DNA of 18,732 nt. It comes from an uncultured Polaromonas sp. Lineage in GTDB: Bacteria; Pseudomonadota; Gammaproteobacteria; Burkholderiales; Burkholderiaceae. The position numbers and the translations under genes were made by a program. How positions within the stretch are numbered: the stretch's first letter is position 1; each line of letters begins with the position of its first letter. The notes under the pieces are model-generated. The model did not search any database and was not told the DNA's origin. It saw nothing but the letters and a program-made list of their open reading frames with translations. Where the stretch lies: contig CAMLDT010000049.1 in NCBI GenBank assembly GCA_946479075.1, positions 1-18,732 on the forward strand, written 5' to 3'. Of this stretch, positions 5,801 to 12,535 are shown piece by piece.

Positions 5801-8800
5801 TCAGCTCCGGTCTTGTGCCGGCGGCGAGCCCAGGGTGAAATAAAACGCTGCGCCACACCCAGGCGCCGACTCGGCCCAGATGCGACCGCCATGGCGCATC
5901 ACGATGCGGTGCACCGTGGCCAGCCCGATCCCGGTGCCCTCGAATTCCGTCACGGTGTGCAGGCGCTGGAAAGCGCCAAACAGCTTTTCCGAATACGCCA
6001 TGTCGAACCCGGCGCCGTTGTCGCGCACGGCATACACCGCCGGCCCGGTCACATCGCGCGGCGCCAGCCCGAAACTGATGCGCGCTTCTGGCTGGTGTGC
6101 GCTGAACTTCCAGGCGTTGCCCAGCAGGTTGTCGAGCACCTGCTGCAGCAGCCGCGCATCGCCCTCTGCCCAGAGATCCGGCGCGATCACCACCTCCACG
6201 CGCCGGCCAGGGTCGCGTTCGCGATAAACCTCCATCACCTGGGTGGCCAGCACACTCAGGTTGACCGGGCCCATCTGCAGGCTGCGTTTGGACACCTGGG
6301 CCAGCGACAGCAGGGCATCAATCAGCTCGCCCATCTGCACCACGCCGGCACGGATACGGCTCAGGTAATGCTTGCCCCGCACGCTGGGCATGCCATCGGC
6401 GCCAAGGTCTTTCTCAAGCAAGCCGCTGAAGCCATCGACGGCAGACAGCGGCGTGCGCAGGTCGTGCGAGACCGAATAGGAAAACGCCTCCAGTTCCTGG
6501 TTGGCCGCCTGCAGTTGCGCCGTGCGCTGGCGCACCCTTTCCTCCAGCTCCGCGTTGAGCCGCAGGATTTCTTCCTGGGCCTGTTTGCGCTCCTGCCGTG
6601 AGCGCAAATTGCCGATCCCGAAGGCCAGGTTGTCCGCCAGTTCCTGCAGCAGCGCAATCTCCTCGGGCGCGAGCTTGGCCACCGATGCCGAATACAGGCC
6701 CAGCAGCCCGAACGTGCGGCTGGCATCACGCAGGGGCAGAAAAACCGCGCTGCGGTAGCCCTGCGCCAGCGCCGACTGGTGCCAGTGGAACTGGTTGTCG
6801 CCGCGCGTGATGTCCTCGCTCACCCGGGCCTGTCCGCTGCGCACGGTCTGGCCCGCCGGGCCCTGGCCCGTCTGCCGGGTTGCGTCCCAGCTCAGCTGGA
6901 TGCCAGAGAGGTAGCCGTTTTCATGGCCGGCGTGGGCCATCGCACGGATGCTGCGCTCCACATCGTCCTGGGCGTACCCGACCCAGGCCATGCGGTAACC
7001 GCCCACATCCACCGCCACGCGGCAGACCTGCATCAGCAAGGCGGTTTCATCGTCAACACGGGTCAGCGCCTCATTCGAGCGGCTCAGCATTTGCAGCGCA
7101 CGGTTGGTGCGCGCCAGTTCAAGATCGGCGTTCTTGCGTTCCGTGATGTCACGCACCGTGCCCACCACCCGCTCGGCCACACCGGCAGCGTTGGCGATGG
7201 GGTAGGAGTGGTCACGGACCCAGCGCACCTCGCCACCGGGCCGCAACAGGCGGTATTCCAGCGCCGTGGCCTGTCCGGCCCGATGCTGCTGCCTGGCCGC
7301 CGCCACCTCGGGCCGGTCGTCGGGGAAAACCGCCTCGAAACAGGAGTCGGGATCCGCATACAGGCTGTCCAGGCTGCGCTGCCAGAGGACTTCATAGGCC
7401 GGGCTGATGTAGAGGAAACGGCCACTGAGCAGGTCGCGGTTGTAAAAAACGTCGTGGACGTTTTCGGCCAGCTCGCGAAACCGCGCCTCGCTGCCGAGCA
7501 GGGCTTCCTCGGCACGCAAGCGTTCGATGGCAATGCGGGCCAGCCTGACGGCCGTGACGACGAGGTCCTGGTCCTGCGCCTGCGGCTGGTAAGGAGCCCG
7601 GTGGTAAATCGCAAAGGTGGCCAGCAATTCGTCGCTGCTGGACAGCACCGGTGTGGACCAGCAGGCCCTCAGGCCGAACTGGCGCTGCAGTTCGAGATAG
7701 GGCGCGGTCAGCGGGTCGGCGCCGGCATCGACCACCACCACCGGCTGCTTGCGGAACGCCGCGGTGCCGCAGGCGCCGGCGCCCTCGCGGATTTCCAGCC
7801 CGTCCATCTGCCGGTTGTAGGCCTCGGGCAGGCTGGGCGCCGCACCGTGGCGCAAATGCCCGCCTTCGCGCAGCAGCACGGAACACATCGCGCCGGGCAG
7901 GCGCCCTTCGATCAGGGCCACGATGGCGTCGAGCGAGCGCGGGAGGGGCAAACCGCTGGCAATCAACTCCAGCACCTGCTCCTGGTCATGCACAAAGTCC
8001 TCGGCAACCTTGCGCTCGGTGATGTCGGTGAACACCACCAGCCCGCCGACCAGCCGGCCCGCTTCATCGCGCAGCGGGCGGATGTTGTTGCGCAGCACCC
8101 GGTCCTGCACGCCCGGCCGGCGCAGCAGCACGTCCCAGTTGTCCATGGCTTCACCACGCACGGCGCGGCTCAGGGGGCGGTCCTGCGGCGGGCACACGGT
8201 CTGGCCGTCAGACAGCACCACCTCATGGTCTGCACGCCACTGGGTCAGTGTCAGCCCGGCCTCGTTGACCGGGAAGGTCCGGCGCGCGGCGGCATTGAAC
8301 AGCAGGAAGCGGCCTTGCACGTCAATCGCCAGCACGCCTTCGGTCATGCTGTTGATGATCAGGTCCAGCAGCCGGTGCTCCTTGGCAATACGCGCCAGCG
8401 CGGCATCGAGTTCCGAGCGGCGCAGCTCCAGCGAGTCGGCCATGCGGTTGAAGGTGCGGGCCAGATGGCCCAGCTCTCCGCGGTAGGCCGGGCCGACCTC
8501 CACCCGCGCCGCCAGGTTGCCAACGGCCAGCTCATTGGCTTCATGCAGGATGCCCTGGACCGGGCGCAGGATCAGACGCTGCCCCATCCACCAGGCGAAG
8601 GCCATGCCTGTCACTGCCAGAAGCAACAGCCACGTCAGCTCCCACAAAAAACGCCGCCCCGCTTCGGCCTCGACCATCCCGTGCGGCTGGCCCAGGGCCA
8701 CAAACAGTGCCGGATGCGCGCCGCCCGGCACCGGGGCAAACGCGTAGAGCTTTTGCTGCCCGTCGTCATCGCTCGCCTGCATCGCAGAAGGCCGGCCCTG

Positions 8801-9487
8801 CTGCAGCAAGCCGCCCACCACGGGATCGGTCTGCAGGCTGCCGGCGCGCGCCGAGCCCGGCGGATGCGCCGCCACCACCGCGCCCTGCCGGTCCAGCACC
8901 AGCGCCTGGGTGTCCAGCGGCAAGGCGGCCATGGACAGCACCGCGGCAAAAGCGTGCACATCCACCACCACAAACACCACGGCCACCAGCGCGTCAGCAG
9001 CGCCATAAACCGGCAACGCAAAACCAGGGCCTGCCTTGCCACTGCTGCGGCTGACGCCGTAGCCACCGACCACAAACTGCCGCTGCGCCACGGCATCGGC
9101 GAGCAGCGCCTCATGGCCGGCAGGCGCGCCGGTTTCGATATCCTGCGGATGGCACAGCAACCTGCCGTCGGGGGCGGCAACACCCAGCTCGGCATAGGCC
9201 GGCTGGGCCTGCAGCAACTGGCGCAGATACTGCGAACAGGCAGCGGGCGCCATCGGTGCCTGCACGGCCGCAGCCGCAACATCACCCAGCAGTTGCCGCG
9301 CGGCCTCCACCAGGGGCTGCTGGCTGGCCGCCAGCAACTGCGTCTGCGAGCGCAGCCTTTCCTGGGCCTGCAGCAGCACGTCCCGCTGATTGCCGGAGGC
9401 CATCCATGCCAGCAGCCCCATCACCGGCAGCAGGGCCACCACGGCCAGCAAGGCAAGGCGGGAACGCAGGCCCCAAGAACTCAACAT
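5801..9487 (-). CDS. Multidomain membrane sensor histidine kinase
   Basis: A 1228-residue hybrid-free sensor kinase of a two-component system. Order of domains: TM1 (about 10-30), an extracytoplasmic sensor (about 31-282, Cache-like by size and position), TM2 (about 284-303), HAMP (304-356), PAS1 (371-490, ending FTDITERK), GAF1 (505-655), PAS2 (667-785, ending VRDITERK), GAF2 (805-960), a coiled coil (962-1000), HisKA with the phospho-accepting H1008 in SVSHDLRTPLS, and HATPase with N-box VLDNLLGNAWKF (1117-1128), DNGAGFD (1156-1162), F-box KLFGAFQRLH and GTGIGLA (1184-1190). All catalytic motifs are intact. It has no receiver domain, and no response regulator is adjacent, so it is an orphan by position. 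The kinase core resembles bacteriophytochrome-type kinases, but the GAF domains lack an obvious chromophore-binding context. Signal unknown. Confidence 0.95.
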   Translation of the reverse strand: MLSSWGLRSRLALLAVVALLPVMGLLAWMASGNQRDVLLQAQERLRSQTQLLAASQQPLVEAARQLLGDVAAAAVQAPMAPAACSQYLRQLLQAQPAYAELGVAAPDGRLLCHPQDIETGAPAGHEALLADAVAQRQFVVGGYGVSRSSGKAGPGFALPVYGAADALVAVVFVVVDVHAFAAVLSMAALPLDTQALVLDRQGAVVAAHPPGSARAGSLQTDPVVGGLLQQGRPSAMQASDDDGQQKLYAFAPVPGGAHPALFVALGQPHGMVEAEAGRRFLWELTWLLLLAVTGMAFAWWMGQRLILRPVQGILHEANELAVGNLAARVEVGPAYRGELGHLARTFNRMADSLELRRSELDAALARIAKEHRLLDLIINSMTEGVLAIDVQGRFLLFNAAARRTFPVNEAGLTLTQWRADHEVVLSDGQTVCPPQDRPLSRAVRGEAMDNWDVLLRRPGVQDRVLRNNIRPLRDEAGRLVGGLVVFTDITERKVAEDFVHDQEQVLELIASGLPLPRSLDAIVALIEGRLPGAMCSVLLREGGHLRHGAAPSLPEAYNRQMDGLEIREGAGACGTAAFRKQPVVVVDAGADPLTAPYLELQRQFGLRACWSTPVLSSSDELLATFAIYHRAPYQPQAQDQDLVVTAVRLARIAIERLRAEEALLGSEARFRELAENVHDVFYNRDLLSGRFLYISPAYEVLWQRSLDSLYADPDSCFEAVFPDDRPEVAAARQQHRAGQATALEYRLLRPGGEVRWVRDHSYPIANAAGVAERVVGTVRDITERKNADLELARTNRALQMLSRSNEALTRVDDETALLMQVCRVAVDVGGYRMAWVGYAQDDVERSIRAMAHAGHENGYLSGIQLSWDATRQTGQGPAGQTVRSGQARVSEDITRGDNQFHWHQSALAQGYRSAVFLPLRDASRTFGLLGLYSASVAKLAPEEIALLQELADNLAFGIGNLRSRQERKQAQEEILRLNAELEERVRQRTAQLQAANQELEAFSYSVSHDLRTPLSAVDGFSGLLEKDLGADGMPSVRGKHYLSRIRAGVVQMGELIDALLSLAQVSKRSLQMGPVNLSVLATQVMEVYRERDPGRRVEVVIAPDLWAEGDARLLQQVLDNLLGNAWKFSAHQPEARISFGLAPRDVTGPAVYAVRDNGAGFDMAYSEKLFGAFQRLHTVTEFEGTGIGLATVHRIVMRHGGRIWAESAPGCGAAFYFTLGSPPAQDRS

Positions 9488-9688
9488 GCCATGTCCATGT
9501 CCTGTGCATTCCTGTTTATGACAGAGCCACCGGTGTGAACCTCCGGCCGGAAGCCGCCGGCAGCGGCGGCGGCGAAGGTCCCATCGTAGTACGTTGGGCG
9601 CAGGTTGAACAGCGCGGCCGGCACCGCCGCTTTCCTACAGGGCCTGACCGAGTGCACTGACAGCAGGCGGGCAGCAATGCGGCGACAG

Positions 9689-9720
9689 TTGACAAAGCAA
9701 AGAAGCGGCCCATCGGCCGC
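9689..9720 (+). promoter_or_regulatory. Perfect -35 box and hairpin before the small gene at 9733
   Basis: TTGACA (9689-9694) is a perfect sigma70 -35 box, but no good -10 stands 16-18 bases downstream. GCGGCC (9705-9710) and GGCCGC (9715-9720) form a perfect 6-bp hairpin with a 4-base loop, ending directly before the ribosome-binding site GAGGAA (9721-9726). Confidence 0.35.
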
Positions 9721-9732
9721 GAGGAATCCAGC

Positions 9733-10041
9733 ATGCGCACACCTGCCCCGCCCCCGCTTCCCGACCGTTCAGCCGCTGCACCGCCAGGCAGCAGTGAAGG
9801 CATGCCCCGCAAGGATGCGGCGCCCGGGCGTGCCCGGGCGGGCCGTTCGCCAACGCCGGCAGATGCCTCGGACGAGGCCAGCCTCGCGCTGCCCCACGAA
9901 CGCGACCAGGAAACAGACATGACCAGCGCCGCACCGGACCCCAAGGTCCAACAGGCCAGCACCGACCTGCGGCGCGGCCTCAAGGACACGGACAAGGGCC
10001 CGCCGCTCGATGCCGCTTACGGCAAGCTCAGAAAGCCTTGA
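9733..10041 (+). CDS. Small disordered conserved hypothetical protein
   Basis: A 102-residue hydrophilic protein, rich in Pro, Ala, Asp and Arg and probably largely unstructured. The ATG has GAGGAA six bases upstream. The N-terminal half is low-complexity (MRTPAPPPLPDRSAAAPPGS). The C-terminal half, LPHERDQETDMTSAAP through DLRRGLKDTDKGPPLDAAYGKL, looks like a conserved core found in small Burkholderiales proteins; I recall the LPHERD...G..DTD(K/R)GP pattern but cannot verify it here. It stands alone between the kinase, which it diverges from, and the M14 peptidase, which it converges with. Function unknown; open frames on the opposite strand here lack ribosome-binding sites and such a pattern. 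Confidence 0.75.
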   Translation: MRTPAPPPLPDRSAAAPPGSSEGMPRKDAAPGRARAGRSPTPADASDEASLALPHERDQETDMTSAAPDPKVQQASTDLRRGLKDTDKGPPLDAAYGKLRKP

Positions 10042-10066
10042 GCCTCCTGATGCCTCGTCAACATCT

Positions 10067-10124
10067 GCTCCTGATTTGATAGCTTCTTGCGCCCGCCCAG
10101 CAAGGGCCAGAGGCCTATTTGATG
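10067..10124 (+). repeat. Dispersed dyad repeat, copy 3
   Basis: GCTCCTGATTTGATAGC (10067-10083, imperfect left arm) is followed by TTCTTGCGCCCGCCCAGCAA and GGGCCAGAGGCC, the same layout as copies 1, 2 and 4 but on the plus strand. It fills the gap between the converging small-protein and carboxypeptidase genes. Confidence 0.72.
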
Positions 10125-10146
10125 CATGAACACAAGCACGGAAGCC

Positions 10147-10995
10147 TCAGGGAACGCGCGGCGGCCGTGTGGGCTCCCCCGGTCCCATGCGCTCACTCAT
10201 CCAGCGCAGCAGGTCCAGCCACATCTGGCGCATCTCGGCGTCCAGCGGCGTTCTTGTCGAGTTCGGCAGCTCGATGGTGACCACCGGCACGCCTTTGTGC
10301 ACACCGCCGTAGTTGCCCAGCGAGCCCGGAAAAATGCCCACCTGGTCGAGGTAGAGGCGCCCCAGCCGCGATGGCGGCACCGAGGGTCCGTCAAAGTCCA
10401 GCACGCCGTAGGGCGCGTGGATGCTCACGATCAGGTTGGGTTTGAAGCGCTGCATCTCGCCGTGCAAAAAGGCGGACTCGGGTTCCGACAGGGGTTTCGG
10501 TCCGGGCCAGCGGCGCGGGTCCTTGCGTGTGCGCTTTTCCCAATAAACCTTCGCATCGCGCTCCCAGTTGGGCGTCGGGAAGTTGCGGTTCAGGTCCACC
10601 CCGTTGGCATTGACGCGGCGAGGCGGCGTGGACAACAGGCCGTCCGGATTGAGCGCCGGCACAAAGCGCCAGTGGATGGACTGTGACCACGGCGCCGGCG
10701 TTTGCGCGGCCAGCTGGATCCAGTGCAGCGCCACCGACGCCGACGAGAGTTCATCGCCATGAATCGCGCCCAGCACCAGCACCCGCAGTTGCGCATCCTC
10801 GGGCTGGATGTCGCGCTTCCACAAGATCTGCCCGCGTACCGAACGTGCCGATGTCGCCTCAAGCCGCGCCGATTCGCACAGGCTGCGTTTGACGTTGGGC
10901 AACTTGCGCACAAACTCGTCGCAGGGGCTCGCTGCGTTAACGGGACAGGTGGCGAACACGGAGACCAGGACGACAGCCAGCAGACGAAGGGACAT
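10147..10995 (-). CDS. Secreted M14-family zinc carboxypeptidase
   Basis: A 282-residue zinc peptidase with a signal peptide (MSLRLLAVVLVSVFATCPVNA, likely cleavage after NA at about 21), so it acts in the periplasm. The zinc ligands of family M14 are visible: H79 and E82 in GAIHGDE, and H193 in SIHAPYG. Substrate-site motifs NPDG (116-119) and NGVDLNRNFPT (131-141, with R137) are present, and the catalytic Glu is E242 in VVTIELP. The size and single domain fit the MpaA-like group that trims murein peptides (gamma-D-Glu-diaminopimelate amidase), but the exact substrate is inference. Upstream of the ATG no strong ribosome-binding site is seen. It diverges from the flavin reductase gene with 73 bases between starts. 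Confidence 0.9.
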   Translation of the reverse strand: MSLRLLAVVLVSVFATCPVNAASPCDEFVRKLPNVKRSLCESARLEATSARSVRGQILWKRDIQPEDAQLRVLVLGAIHGDELSSASVALHWIQLAAQTPAPWSQSIHWRFVPALNPDGLLSTPPRRVNANGVDLNRNFPTPNWERDAKVYWEKRTRKDPRRWPGPKPLSEPESAFLHGEMQRFKPNLIVSIHAPYGVLDFDGPSVPPSRLGRLYLDQVGIFPGSLGNYGGVHKGVPVVTIELPNSTRTPLDAEMRQMWLDLLRWMSERMGPGEPTRPPRVP

Positions 10996-11056
10996 CGGCG
11001 GATTTTAAGCGTCAGTGGGAGCGGGCCCGCTGCCGGGCAGCGGCATCGGTGTGGGG

Positions 11057-11062
11057 TAAATT
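11057..11062 (+). promoter_or_regulatory. Candidate -10 box giving a leaderless flavin reductase mRNA
   Basis: TAAATT ends six bases before the ATG at 11069, so transcription would begin at or beside the start codon. No clear -35 box or Shine-Dalgarno site accompanies it. Similar hexamers precede the starts at 3406, 4940, 11639 and 14637. Confidence 0.35.
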
Positions 11063-11068
11063 AGCTGC

Positions 11069-11593
11069 ATGCCGCTTCACGTCCCCGTTCCTCCCCGCCA
11101 GGCGGGCCGCCCGAGCTTTTCGCCGCAGGAGTTCCGCGCCTCGCTGGCCATGTTTGCCACGGGCGTGACCATCGTGACCGCGCGCGCCGAAGACGGCGAG
11201 CTGATCGGGCTGACAGCCAACTCCTTCAACTCCGTTTCGCTGGCGCCGCCGCTGGTGCTCTGGAGCCTGGCACGGTCAGCGGGCTCCATGCCTGCGCTGA
11301 GTACGGGCTCGCACTACGCCATCAACATCCTGGCAGCCGACCAGAAGGCGCTGGCCGAACGCTTTGCAGGCCAGCGCGAAGGCCGCTGGAGCGGCGTCGA
11401 ATGGCGCGAGGGCGTGGGCGGCGCACCGCTGCTGGCCGGTGCGGCGGCTATTTTTGAATGCTTCAACCGCAGCCGCTATGAAGAAGGCGACCACGTGATT
11501 TTTGTCGGCGAGGTCGAGCGCTGCAGCCACCGCAGCGGCGCGGCGCCGCTGCTGTTCCACGGCGGACGCTTCTACACCGAACACCCGCTGTAA
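11069..11593 (+). CDS. Flavin reductase-domain protein (FMN-binding split barrel)
   Basis: A 174-residue protein of the flavin reductase-like family (HpaC/ActVB type), which binds FMN and often supplies reduced flavin to a monooxygenase. Typical segments are FRASLAMFATGVTIVTA (about 22-38), GLTANSFNSVSLAPPLVLW (47-65), the HYAINIL strand (82-88), and the C-terminal HGGRFY signature before the stop. The length matches the family. No partner monooxygenase is in the window; the next gene, 45 bases downstream on the same strand, is an EamA transporter, so any two-component oxygenase would be encoded elsewhere. The ATG is preceded by a -10-like TAAATT and no ribosome-binding site. Confidence 0.92.
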   Translation: MPLHVPVPPRQAGRPSFSPQEFRASLAMFATGVTIVTARAEDGELIGLTANSFNSVSLAPPLVLWSLARSAGSMPALSTGSHYAINILAADQKALAERFAGQREGRWSGVEWREGVGGAPLLAGAAAIFECFNRSRYEEGDHVIFVGEVERCSHRSGAAPLLFHGGRFYTEHPL

Positions 11594-11638
11594 GCCGGCC
11601 GGGGCGCGAAACGCCGCCTGCGGCTACCATGCAGGCCC

Positions 11639-12535
11639 ATGAACGTACGCAAAACACAACTGGACGCCGTCGCCATTTCCCTGCTGCTGGCCTGCTGCCT
11701 GTTCTGGGGCTTCCAGCAGGTGCTGGTCAAGGCCACGCTGGCCGAGGTCGCCCCGGCTTTCCAGGCCGCCTTGCGCTTTGCCGGCGCCACCGTGCTGCTG
11801 CTGGTGTGGTGCGCCTGGCGCGGCATCAGGCTGTTTGCAGCCGACGGTTCCCTGCCGGCCGGTTTGCTGGCCGGCAGCCTGTTCGCCGCTGAATTTGCCT
11901 GCCTCTACCTGGGGCTGCAGTACACCAGCGCGTCGCGCCTGACGGTGTTCCTCTACACCTCGCCCTTCTGGGTGGCGGCGCTGTTGCCGATCTGGGTCAA
12001 GTCCGAAAAGCTGCGGCCGCTGCAGTGGGCCGGCCTGGCCTGCGCGTTTGCGGCCGTGGCCTTTGCGCTGCGCGAGGGCTTCAGCGCGGGCGGCGCATCG
12101 ACCTGGGTCGGTGACCTGATGGCGCTGGTGGCGGGCATGTTGTGGGGCCTGACCACGGTGGTGATCCGCGCCTCATCCCTGTCCAAAGTGTCGCCGGAGA
12201 AGCTGCTGTTTTATCAAATCGCCGTGAGCACGGTGGCGCTGCCGCTGATCTCGCTGGCGCTCGGCGAACGCTGGTCCTGGAGTTTCAGCGCATTTGCCAC
12301 CACCTCGCTGGTACTGCAAACGGTGGTGGGCGCGTTTGCCAGCTACCTCGCCTGGATGTGGATGCTGGGCCGCTACCCGGCGACCAAAATTTCGGTCTTT
12401 GTGTTTTTGACGCCGCTGTTTGCGCTGTTGTTCGGCGTGGTGTGGCTGAACGAAGCGGCCACGCCCAGCCTGCTGGCGGCGCTGGTGCTGGTGGCGCTCG
12501 GCATCGTGCTGGTGAACCGCAAGCCGGCGGCCTAA
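11639..12535 (+). CDS. EamA/DMT-family exporter
   Basis: A 298-residue inner-membrane protein with ten predicted helices in two repeated EamA domains (about residues 12-145 and 159-293), the standard drug/metabolite transporter arrangement. Motifs typical of the family include LFWGFQQVLVK in helix 1, the FxAALRFAGA helix 2 start, TSASRLTVFLYTSPFWVA, and TPLFALLFGVVWLNE near the end. Such proteins usually export amino acids, purines or other small metabolites; the substrate here is unknown. The ATG at 11639 follows TACCAT by eight bases, and the weak GCAGG is too close for a normal ribosome-binding site. The TAA stop (12533-12535) overlaps the TAG stop of the converging acetoacetyl-CoA synthetase gene, with no terminator between them. 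Confidence 0.94.
   Translation: MNVRKTQLDAVAISLLLACCLFWGFQQVLVKATLAEVAPAFQAALRFAGATVLLLVWCAWRGIRLFAADGSLPAGLLAGSLFAAEFACLYLGLQYTSASRLTVFLYTSPFWVAALLPIWVKSEKLRPLQWAGLACAFAAVAFALREGFSAGGASTWVGDLMALVAGMLWGLTTVVIRASSLSKVSPEKLLFYQIAVSTVALPLISLALGERWSWSFSAFATTSLVLQTVVGAFASYLAWMWMLGRYPATKISVFVFLTPLFALLFGVVWLNEAATPSLLAALVLVALGIVLVNRKPAA

Noticed and set aside
6779..9538. A 919-residue open frame on the plus strand opposite the histidine kinase
   Set aside because: It is antisense to a protein with all kinase motifs, is rich in His, Gln, Arg and Pro as expected of a GC-driven shadow frame, and shows no domain.
9516..9995. A 159-residue minus-strand open frame opposite the small disordered protein
   Set aside because: It lacks a ribosome-binding site and any motif, whereas the plus-strand frame has GAGGAA before its start and a conserved-looking core.
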